The notes beneath the pieces are model-generated. The model did not search any database, was not told the origin of the DNA, and saw nothing but the letters and a program-made list of their open reading frames with translations. Made by a program: the position numbers and the translations under genes. This document shows, piece after piece, positions 10,413 through 17,772 of a DNA stretch of 64,000 nucleotides (position 1 is its first letter; each line of letters starts with the position of its first letter). The DNA lies in assembly GCF_013186535.1 (NCBI RefSeq), contig NZ_JABMCZ010000005.1:868001-932000 (forward strand), in the 5' to 3' direction. This stretch comes from Nocardia terpenica. Its GTDB lineage: Bacteria > Actinomycetota > Actinomycetes > Mycobacteriales > Mycobacteriaceae.

Positions 10413-11744
10413 TTAGAGAGACAGTGCTTTGTCTTTGAGAACGGCCAGCGACTCCAGCCCGGACAGCACGGTCGACTCGGCCACCCCGAAGTCGATGAGG
10501 CAGGCGATCTCGTCGGCCCCGGCCGCGCGCAGATTCCCGACCATCGACAGCGCCGAATCGGGGGTGCCGAACAGCCCGCTCGTGCGGTAGTAGCGCTCGA
10601 AGGCGAAGTCCAGCACCTTGTTTCGCGCCCGGTCGTCCAGGCTGTCCAGGGCCGCCAGGCCCCGCCGCCACAGGTCCACCGAATCCTCGAGGTAGCTGCG
10701 GAACGGTCCGCGGACCGTCTGACGCACCATGGCGTCCTGGTCCCCCACGAAGGTGTGCAGCATGACCGTGACCGTGCCGCCGTCGGCGTCGTGGCCGTGC
10801 CGGGCGCGCGCCTTGCGGTAGGCGGCGATCTTCTCCCCCAGTTCGTCGACGCTCTGGAACAGCAAGGCGGTCAACACATTCGCGCCGAGCTCGCCCGCCA
10901 TCTCGAAACGCTCCACGCTCCCGCTACAGGTCACCCAGGTGGGCAGCTGCGGCTGGATCGGCGGGGGGAAGATGCGCACCGACCGGGTGTCGCCCACGCC
11001 GTTCGGCAGCGAGATCGACTCGCCGCGCCACAGTTGCTGCACGCTGTCCATACCCGACCGGGTGACCTCCACCCGCGTGCGGTAGCCGTCCGCCGCCAGC
11101 ACGAAGTCGTCGGGATTCCAGCCCGTCGCGAACGCGACGTCGACCCGGCCGTGCGACAGGTTGTCGACAACCGACCAGTCCTCCGCGACCCGAACCGGAT
11201 TGTGCAGCGGCAGAACCACACTGCCCGCCCGGATGCGAACCCGTTGCGTGGTCGTTGCCAGGGCCGCCCCCAGGACGGCGGGGTTCGGGTACAGTCCGCC
11301 GAACTTGTGGAAGTGCCGCTCCGGCACCCAGATCGCGGTGAAGCCGTGCTCGTCGGCGAAGCGGGCGCTGTCGAGCAGCAGCCGGTAGCGCTGCGCACTG
11401 TATTGCTGGGCGTCGCTGGCGAAGAAGAACAAACCGAATTCCAGGCCACCGTCGCCGCCGGCGGACCCGGCGGCGGCGGAATCCGCGATATCGGTTTCCG
11501 AATGCCATTGTATGAGAACCTGCTCCGCCAGATCCGCGACGGACATATCGGCATAGATATCTTCGACCGATATTTCCGTTCCGAAACGATCCTCCAGCAT
11601 CGTCAACAATTCGGCGGCCTTCACCGAATCCAGGCCGAGGGCGGTGAGCGGCGTCCGGGGGTCGACCGAGTCACGGCCCAGACGCTGCCGCACCCATTCC
11701 AGAAAGAATGCGGTGGTTCCCGTATCACCCGGGGGCTCGCTCAT
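10413..11744 (-). CDS. Acyl carrier protein fused to luciferase-like monooxygenase
   Basis: A 443-residue two-domain protein. Residues about 10-85 are a carrier domain with the phosphopantetheine serine in the motif GLDSVKA. From about residue 105 it is a flavin-dependent luciferase-like monooxygenase of the type found inside natural-product synthetases (motifs FGLFFFAS, WVPERHFH, NPAVLGAALA, FATGWNPDDF). The start ATG overlaps the stop of the acyl-AMP ligase by 4 bases, and the stop lies 21 bases before the NRPS start, so the three genes should be translated together. Inferred role: receive the activated fatty acid from the ligase on its own carrier and present it to the NRPS, with the monooxygenase oxidising the carrier-bound acyl chain or a peptidyl intermediate. 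The family does not fix the substrate. Confidence 0.9.
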   Translation of the reverse strand: MSEPPGDTGTTAFFLEWVRQRLGRDSVDPRTPLTALGLDSVKAAELLTMLEDRFGTEISVEDIYADMSVADLAEQVLIQWHSETDIADSAAAGSAGGDGGLEFGLFFFASDAQQYSAQRYRLLLDSARFADEHGFTAIWVPERHFHKFGGLYPNPAVLGAALATTTQRVRIRAGSVVLPLHNPVRVAEDWSVVDNLSHGRVDVAFATGWNPDDFVLAADGYRTRVEVTRSGMDSVQQLWRGESISLPNGVGDTRSVRIFPPPIQPQLPTWVTCSGSVERFEMAGELGANVLTALLFQSVDELGEKIAAYRKARARHGHDADGGTVTVMLHTFVGDQDAMVRQTVRGPFRSYLEDSVDLWRRGLAALDSLDDRARNKVLDFAFERYYRTSGLFGTPDSALSMVGNLRAAGADEIACLIDFGVAESTVLSGLESLAVLKDKALSL

Positions 11745-13429
11745 ATCGACCTCGTTTCCAACTGATGCGCATAGACGTGGCGCAGATGCGAGCGGCGAAT
11801 CTTGCCGCTCGTCGTCTTCGGCACCTGCCCCTTGTCGACGAATATCACCCGATACAGCGAAACGGCGTGTTCCCGGCTGACCGCCGATCGGATCGAATCC
11901 TCGAGTCCGGCGACCGGATCGTCGGGCGTGCCGCCGTCGAGTTCCTGGACCACGATCAGGCGTTCTTCGCCCTCGATCTCGGTCGAGAATGCGGCGCAGC
12001 CACCGCGCCGCAGCCCCGGATGATTGGACTCGATGCTCCACTCGATGTCCTGCGGAAACAGGTTCCGCCCATTGATGATCATGACCTCTTTGCTGCGCCC
12101 GCAAATGAACAGATTCCCGTCGACGACGAATCCGAGATCGCCGGTGCGCAGGTAGGCCGCCCCGTCCTCGCCCGCGATCCGGGCGCCGAATGTGCGCGCG
12201 CTCTCCTCGGGTTTGTCCCAATAGCCCGAGGTGACGCTCTCGCCGCGCAGCCAGATTTCCCCCACCCGCCCGGGATCCGACCGCCGGCACGTCCCGGGAT
12301 CGACCACGGCCACGTCCCCGGCCAGGACCGGGCCCAGATCGACCAGTTCCCGGCCGTCGGGCGTCTGGGTGACCGTCCCCTGCTCGAGCGCCTCGGTCGA
12401 GAACGACCGCGTGCGCATGCCCGAGCCCGGCGGTCCCCCGCTCACGTACAGGGTGGCCTCGGCCAGCCCGTAGGCCGGGAAGATGCTCTGCGGACGGAAT
12501 CCGCTGACCGCGAACCGCTCCGAGAAGCCCCGCAGCACAGTCGGATTGACCGGTTCGGCGCCGACGACGGCGATGTCCCACCGGGCCAGGTCCAGCCGCG
12601 CGGCCTCCGCCCGGGACACCCGCTCGGCGCAGATTCCGTACGCCAGGTTCGGGCCGCCCGCGGTGGTGTGCGGGTTCTCCGAGATCGCGCGCAACCAGAG
12701 CAGCGGATTGCGCAGGAAGGTCAGCGGAGCCATGAGCGTCACGGGATACCCGACGAACAGCGGGGTGAGAATCCCCAGGATGAGGCCCATATCGTGGGAC
12801 GGCGGCAGCCAGTACACGGCCGAACTGTCCGCGGTCTGCCCGAAGGCGAGCCGATGGCACTCGATATTGTGCGCGAGATTGCGGTGGCGCACCACGACTC
12901 CCTTCGGGCTGCCGGTGGAGCCCGAGGTGTATTGCAGGTACGCGATGTCGTCCGGTTCGGGCGGCATTTCCAGCACGTGCCGGGTGGCGTCGAGGGCGGG
13001 CGGCGCGCTGTCGATCACCTGCGCGCCGGTCCAGCCCAGCAGATCGCGGGCCACCGCGGCGACCGACTTCGGTGCGATGACGGCAATGGCGCCGCTATCG
13101 CGAGCGATGGCCGCGACCGTATCGGAGTGCCGCCGCGATGTCGGCACGTACAGCGGCACGGCGATGCGCCGGATCAGCAGGCAGGCAAACAATGCGTGAA
13201 TCATGTCCAGGCCCGGCGGGCACAGCAGCAGGATTCGATCGCCCGGCGCGCTGACTTCCTGCACCCGGGTCGCCAATGCGAAGACCCGGCTCAGCAGGAG
13301 CGCATAATCCTCGTCCGCTCGGCCGCCACGGGCATCCAGAAATGTATAACCGACCCTTCCGGGTTGTTCGGCGGCACGTTGCAATAAGATATCAATCAGA
13401 GTTGGCGGGTCTTGTTTTTCGCGGTTCAT
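11741..13429 (-). CDS. Fatty acyl-AMP ligase (FAAL)
   Basis: Activates a fatty acid as acyl-adenylate for transfer to a carrier protein (here presumably the carrier domain encoded immediately downstream). The 562-residue protein has the ANL-superfamily phosphate-binding motif YTSGSTGSPKG, the FAAL-type LPPSHDMGLI motif, the ATP/AMP motif YGLAEATL, RTGDLGF and the C-terminal catalytic lysine in TTSGKIRR. These match FadD-type FAALs rather than acyl-CoA ligases. Two in-frame ATGs exist at 13435 and 13429; GAGGA abuts the first but sits 6 bases before the second, so 13429 is chosen. First gene of the lipopeptide operon, facing a long gene-free region that must hold its promoter. Confidence 0.92.
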   Translation of the reverse strand: MNREKQDPPTLIDILLQRAAEQPGRVGYTFLDARGGRADEDYALLLSRVFALATRVQEVSAPGDRILLLCPPGLDMIHALFACLLIRRIAVPLYVPTSRRHSDTVAAIARDSGAIAVIAPKSVAAVARDLLGWTGAQVIDSAPPALDATRHVLEMPPEPDDIAYLQYTSGSTGSPKGVVVRHRNLAHNIECHRLAFGQTADSSAVYWLPPSHDMGLILGILTPLFVGYPVTLMAPLTFLRNPLLWLRAISENPHTTAGGPNLAYGICAERVSRAEAARLDLARWDIAVVGAEPVNPTVLRGFSERFAVSGFRPQSIFPAYGLAEATLYVSGGPPGSGMRTRSFSTEALEQGTVTQTPDGRELVDLGPVLAGDVAVVDPGTCRRSDPGRVGEIWLRGESVTSGYWDKPEESARTFGARIAGEDGAAYLRTGDLGFVVDGNLFICGRSKEVMIINGRNLFPQDIEWSIESNHPGLRRGGCAAFSTEIEGEERLIVVQELDGGTPDDPVAGLEDSIRSAVSREHAVSLYRVIFVDKGQVPKTTSGKIRRSHLRHVYAHQLETRSI

Positions 13430-14676
13430 CGGCATTCCTCTAATCAGCTACAGTGCACGAGAACAACGACGTTCGGTCTCCGAAAGTATTTTTTCAGCTC
13501 ACACCGCCGCCTACCGCATCCCCGGTAGCACGTGGCGGGCTTACTTCGTTCGAAAACATCGTCGCACAAAAACCGGTCGACCGATAGGCGTTCGACACCA
13601 TACTTCCAAAGTGTCTCGGTCGCCCGATATCCCTATGCCTATGCGGCATCAACCCGAGGTCAATGCGCACACCGCGCGGCCATCGGGCACCCTAGATGAC
13701 ACGTCCTACGACTCGTCCCCTTCAGCTTGAAGCACGCCAGATCATGCTGTCAACAAGCACCTTTGTTATCGGCCTAACGGGTCCTCGGCCGAGCCCGAGA
13801 CCCCGAAAAAGTTAAAATCAACCGCTCAGTCTCAATTCACGAATGCTATCGGATACAGCAGACACAGACGATGGGTCTTGGTACAGAGTAATCCAATCCG
13901 ACCGACGTTTGGGCTACTTCCCGGCGTGTCGCCCCGCACCCGGGTACCGACGGTGGTATTAAACCAAACGGTCCATCGAACCAAGCGGTCGCAATTACGT
14001 ACTTAAAGATTCAATGACACTGTCATCGTCGCACCCCTACCCGCAGCCGTCGGGCGCGTGTATCCTTGTGCCGCACCGCTACCCGGTTGCGGACGCCCGG
14101 CTCCTCCGGGCCGCGCGGGCATCGACTTTCCCCGATCCGTGACCGCGACACGCGGTAACAATAACCGTTGGCGGGGGACAGACAACGGCCCGATGATTTC
14201 CCGTTCAATTATCGGAACCGAGCCGCGGGTACGCACCCGTCCAATTCAATTCCCGATAGGCAGACAATCCACGCCGCCGACCACCACACCCGAGGCGTCC
14301 GCACCCGGCTTCATATCGAGGTACCGATCTTCGACAGGAGCATCCGCCCAGCCTCGACCGTTACCGGCAGCTCGGAGGTCCGGAGGAAACCGGAAACCGT
14401 GACGAAATCTTCGCAGCGACGCTTGCCGGGTTGGCGCTACGGTAGCGGGCGGGTCCGAACAGAACGATTCGCCAATCGTAACGTGTTCCAATTATACTTG
14501 TTCACCTGGATTGGTTTTTCTCGATCAGAAGTTTGTATTGACCCACTGACATCAGCGTGCCTCGAGTCACAATTCGACGAAATTATCTGCGTGGCAGCAT
14601 TTTTCAGCACAAGGAAACCAATCGCCCGATAGGCGGCGACGGACCGAAAACTTCGTAAACAGTCACGAATCAAAGT

Positions 14677-14690
14677 TGTAACGAGTTACA
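14677..14690. promoter_or_regulatory. Perfect palindrome, candidate operator
   Basis: TGTAAC-GA-GTTACA is a perfect 14-base inverted repeat about 75 bases upstream of the secreted-protein start, inside AT-rich DNA. Size and symmetry fit a dimeric repressor or activator site. Which protein binds is unknown; no regulator gene adjoins it. Confidence 0.45.
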
Positions 14691-14714
14691 GTTCCGTCCT
14701 CGATGGGAGGTGGT

Positions 14715-14739
14715 GCGGTTTCCCCGAAGCCGGGGCCGC
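14715..14739 (+). promoter_or_regulatory. Hairpin in the leader of the secreted-protein gene
   Basis: GCGG/CCGC and CCCCG/CGGGG arms pair around a 4-base loop with a 3-base bulge, ending 25 bases before the start codon at 14765. It would form a stable stem just upstream of the ribosome-binding site. It could affect mRNA stability or translation; there is no poly-U tract for a terminator. Confidence 0.35.
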
Positions 14740-14764
14740 CCGCAGTGAAGTTCTGGAGAAGATC

Positions 14765-15403
14765 ATGAAATCTGTTCCATCCCTGCTTGTTCGGGTCGCT
14801 GCCGTTGCACCGGTGGTGTTGGCGGCGTCGTGGTGTCCGGCCGGGCCGGCCGGTGCGGTTCCGCAGGGGACGACCACGGTCGACTGGCAGTGTCAGGGGA
14901 CTGTTTTCGGCGTGTCGCAGACGTCGACGATGACCGTGCAGGTAGCCGGGGATGCGCCTGGCTCGGCCGCGAGTGGTTCGGCCGTGGCGATCACTCTGAC
15001 GCCGGCTCAGGAATCGGTGCCGGGGAGCTCGAACGGGTTCACCGTCAACAATATTCACGACTTGAAGGTGGTCACGCCGGATCCGACCAATGCCACCGTC
15101 ACCTCGGCCAGCCTGTCGGGTGGGACCGTGGCCGGGACCGTCGACACCTCGGGAGGCGTTGTCACCATGAGTGTTCCCGGGCCGATCGCGGGTGGTTCCA
15201 CGTTCACGCTGCCCGCGGAGACGATCAACACGACCGCCGGGACCTCGGGCTCGATCACCACCACCTATGCCGGAACGAGCTACAGCGACCCGGGTATGAC
15301 CCTCACGTCCAACGTGCAGGGGCCGCTGGGCCCGCTGGATGTTCCGATCTCCTGCTATCCAAGCCCCGCGCCGACATTCACGACCACGACCATCGGCGGC
15401 TGA
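14765..15403 (+). CDS. Secreted protein of unknown function
   Basis: A 212-residue protein with a Sec-type signal peptide: a short basic start, a hydrophobic stretch from about residue 8 to 23, and a likely cleavage after AGA near residue 31. The mature part is rich in Thr, Ser, Gly and Val and looks like a beta-sandwich, with two cysteines (WQCQG near the start, ISCYP near the end) that could form one disulfide. It ends in a Thr-rich tail (TFTTTTIGG). The layout recalls the small exported beta-rich proteins of actinobacteria (for example DUF6801-like), but I cannot assign a family with confidence. GGAGA lies 6 bases upstream of the ATG. Monocistronic; followed by a hairpin and a convergent gene. 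Confidence 0.8.
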   Translation: MKSVPSLLVRVAAVAPVVLAASWCPAGPAGAVPQGTTTVDWQCQGTVFGVSQTSTMTVQVAGDAPGSAASGSAVAITLTPAQESVPGSSNGFTVNNIHDLKVVTPDPTNATVTSASLSGGTVAGTVDTSGGVVTMSVPGPIAGGSTFTLPAETINTTAGTSGSITTTYAGTSYSDPGMTLTSNVQGPLGPLDVPISCYPSPAPTFTTTTIGG

Positions 15404-15410
15404 TGCCCAC

Positions 15411-15436
15411 GGGCCGGGCCGAAGGCGGTCCGGCCC
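15411..15436. terminator. Candidate bidirectional terminator hairpin
   Basis: GGGCCGG (15411-15417) and CCGGCCC (15430-15436) pair, and three further pairs (one G-U) extend the stem to about 10 base pairs around a 6-base loop. It lies in the 50-base gap between two convergent genes. No U-tract follows, as is common in high-GC actinobacteria. Confidence 0.55.
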
Positions 15437-15453
15437 AACCGGATTCGCGAGGG

Positions 15454-16755
15454 TCAGTGGCGATGCCAGGTGTCGTGGTGGTCGCGGTGGGTCGGGAGGT
15501 AGGCCGCGGTGGTCAATACCGTGTCGTAGTAGTCCAGATCGAGGTGCTGGGCCTGGAGGTAGTTCATGATCCAGACGGTCGGGACGGTGGCGGGGAACTT
15601 GCCGAACGTGTCGTCGATGTAGGTTGCCTGGAGGGTCAGTAGTTCCTGGAAGCGCGGGGTGTGCGGGGCCGCGGCGGAACGGACCGCGGGCGAATCCGCC
15701 CAGGGGCCGGGGGTCGCGGGGTGGAAGGGGCCGCCGAGGCCGAATTTTCGGTCGGTCAGGGCGGCGACGGCGTCGGCCATCGAGGCGTGGTGCGGGCGGC
15801 AGAATGCCTCGAAAACGCCGGGTAGCCCGGTGGGATTCGGCAGCGCCCAGCGCGGATCGGTGTCGTAGCGGAAGCCGAGGCCCCCGACCTCGGGGTCGCC
15901 GGAGGCGCCGAGGACGGTGAGGCGGTCGATGCCGTCGAAGGTCCAGCCGCCCAAACCCATTGCGCCCAGCAGCAGATGGCCGTTGTAGGCGGCGGTCATG
16001 AGCTCGGCGGTGGCCTCGGTCAGCGAGTACTGGTCGAGGAACGACAGCGGAAGCGGATCGTCGACGCGGGCCAGGTCCCGATAGCGCTCGATGCCGGGAA
16101 TCGGGCGGTCGTTGATGTCGTCGTAGACGACATAGCCGTTCTGGGCGAAGAACATCAGGTTCAGCAGGGTGTGCTGGGCGATGTCGGCGACCGGGATCAC
16201 CAGCAGCGAGCCGGGATGGTTGGCGATCCAGGTGTTGTGGCCCTCGAGGTAGGGCTCGCGCCGCGGAATGTGAATCCGCTCGTCGCTCAGCTTCCGCACC
16301 CGGCGCAGCAGCGTATTGAGCTCGGCCTCCACGGTTTCCGGCTCGTGCGCCACGCCCGCGGTGTCCGGGGTCGCGTCGCGGGTCGGCAGGAAATAGGTGC
16401 CCGAGTCATCGGTGAAGAAGAATTCGGCGGTGTGGAAACCGGCGGCGGAGGGAAACGTCCGCCCCGCCGCCGATCCGCTGTAGTTGGGCAGCGCGGGCGC
16501 GTACCCCGGATGATGGCTGATCGCGTGATGCCAACCCGTCACTCCCGCAACGATATTCAGCACCAGCGCACGCTCGACATCGCTGAGCGGCTGCGCCTCG
16601 TGCCGGCTGGTGTATGCCAGCGGCCCGCCCGGAATCCGACCGCCCAGCGGGAATCGGCGCGACCGCCGCCCGAAAACCGCGTCCAGCAAGGGGAATCGCG
16701 CGAGCTCGCGCACCGCGGCGCGTTCCGCCTCCGACAGTGAGACCGGTGGTAGCAT
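15454..16755 (-). CDS. Conserved-looking protein of unknown function
   Basis: A 433-residue, apparently cytoplasmic protein with no signal peptide and no obvious membrane segments. Its ATG has GGGAG 6 bases upstream. It has several conserved-looking histidine-rich and aromatic patches (GWHHAISHHPGY near residues 73-84, HNTWIANHPGSLLVIPV, CRPHHASMADAV) but no catalytic motif I recognise. The C-terminus ends in a His-rich tail. It lies 20 bases downstream of the LLM-class oxidoreductase gene on the same strand, so the two are probably co-transcribed. A flavin- or metal-linked role is possible from the histidines and the neighbour, but this is only an inference. Confidence 0.75.
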   Translation of the reverse strand: MLPPVSLSEAERAAVRELARFPLLDAVFGRRSRRFPLGGRIPGGPLAYTSRHEAQPLSDVERALVLNIVAGVTGWHHAISHHPGYAPALPNYSGSAAGRTFPSAAGFHTAEFFFTDDSGTYFLPTRDATPDTAGVAHEPETVEAELNTLLRRVRKLSDERIHIPRREPYLEGHNTWIANHPGSLLVIPVADIAQHTLLNLMFFAQNGYVVYDDINDRPIPGIERYRDLARVDDPLPLSFLDQYSLTEATAELMTAAYNGHLLLGAMGLGGWTFDGIDRLTVLGASGDPEVGGLGFRYDTDPRWALPNPTGLPGVFEAFCRPHHASMADAVAALTDRKFGLGGPFHPATPGPWADSPAVRSAAAPHTPRFQELLTLQATYIDDTFGKFPATVPTVWIMNYLQAQHLDLDYYDTVLTTAAYLPTHRDHHDTWHRH

Positions 16756-16775
16756 GCGCTCTCCCTTCGGGTCGG

Positions 16776-17630
16776 TCAGAGGACGACGTCGGCGAGGCGA
16801 GCGATGTCGTCGATGTCGTCGGTGGCGGGGTTGAAGACGATGTCGGTGGCGCCGATGTCGGCGAACGACGACCGGGCCTCCTCGAGCTTCGCGGGCGAGT
16901 CGCACACCGCGGCGGAGATCTGGGTGGCCATCTCCTCACCGGTGGCGGTGTAGTAGTCGTGGACGTTCCGCTTGCCCGCGTCGCCGTCGGCGAGGGCGAA
17001 GTAGACCAGGGCGACCAGTCGCGGTTCGCCGTCGCGGCCCGCCCGCTGCCATGCGTCCCGCGCCGCGTCGTAGGTCGGGCTCACGAACTGCGCGGGCATG
17101 GAGCCGCCCACGTAGCCCTCGCCCCAGCGCGCCATGCGGTCCAGCGCGGCCGGTGCGAAGCCACCGAACAGCATGGGAATCTGCCGAGTGCCTTGCGGCA
17201 CAGCCGCATTCGGGCCGCCGCCGACCGGTTCGCCCTGCCAGACCGAGCGATACACCTCGAGGTCGCGATCGAATCGCGCGCCCCGGCCGCGCGGGCCGTA
17301 CCCGTCGGCGACGAAGTCGTCCTCGCGCCCGCCGACACCCAGCCCGACGGTCAACCGGCCACCGGAGACGCCGTCGATACCGGCGAGCTCCTTGGCCAGC
17401 AGCGGGGCGGGCCACGTGGGGCCGAGCAGCACGCCGGTGATCAGTTCGGCCCTGCTGGTCACGGCGGCGGCCGCGGCGAGGGCCACGGTGTCCGCGACAC
17501 CCGGATACGCGTGGCGGCCGACGGTGCCCAGGCTGACGAACCCCGCCTTCTCGGCCCGTTCCGCCCACGCCGGGATGACCGACGAGCGCACGTCGCGAAC
17601 CTGATTCGGCAGTCCGATACCAATTCTCAT
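16776..17630 (-). CDS. LLM-class (luciferase-like) flavin/F420-dependent oxidoreductase
   Basis: A 284-residue TIM-barrel enzyme of the bacterial luciferase superfamily. It begins with the family's typical strand MRIGIGLPNQV and has the substrate/cofactor regions TGVLLGPTW, GRLTVGLGVGGREDDF and PMLFGGFAP. Actinobacterial members of this subgroup usually use F420 or FMN; the sequence does not decide which. AGGAG lies 9 bases before the ATG. The next gene on the same strand begins 20 bases after its stop, suggesting a two-gene operon. The substrate is unknown. Confidence 0.85.
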   Translation of the reverse strand: MRIGIGLPNQVRDVRSSVIPAWAERAEKAGFVSLGTVGRHAYPGVADTVALAAAAAVTSRAELITGVLLGPTWPAPLLAKELAGIDGVSGGRLTVGLGVGGREDDFVADGYGPRGRGARFDRDLEVYRSVWQGEPVGGGPNAAVPQGTRQIPMLFGGFAPAALDRMARWGEGYVGGSMPAQFVSPTYDAARDAWQRAGRDGEPRLVALVYFALADGDAGKRNVHDYYTATGEEMATQISAAVCDSPAKLEEARSSFADIGATDIVFNPATDDIDDIARLADVVL

Positions 17631-17772
17631 TGTGTTGATCTCCTCGGATCGCAGGGCGAAATCGTCAACAGGTCAAAGTGTATGGGCACCGAGCCGCCGA
17701 AGATCCGGTTGAACCCCGCGTCGGCGGGTAGTGCGCCCTCAGACGGGGGACGACGGCGCATGGAGGTGACAG

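Larger units (their letters stand above)
13430..14764. other. Gene-free region upstream of the lipopeptide operon
   Basis: About 1.3 kb between the acyl-AMP ligase (leftward) and a secreted protein (rightward). It is clearly richer in A+T than its surroundings, especially 14460-14690. Short open frames exist on both strands between about 14000 and 14670, but they have no convincing ribosome-binding sites, no recognisable protein sequence and poor third-position GC. The stretch should contain the divergent promoters. The only structures I can point to are the palindrome at 14677-14690 and the hairpin at 14715-14739, listed separately. Confidence 0.6.

Noticed and set aside
14003..14673. Short open frames in the AT-rich gap
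   Set aside because: No ribosome-binding sites, no recognisable sequence and overlapping alternatives on both strands.
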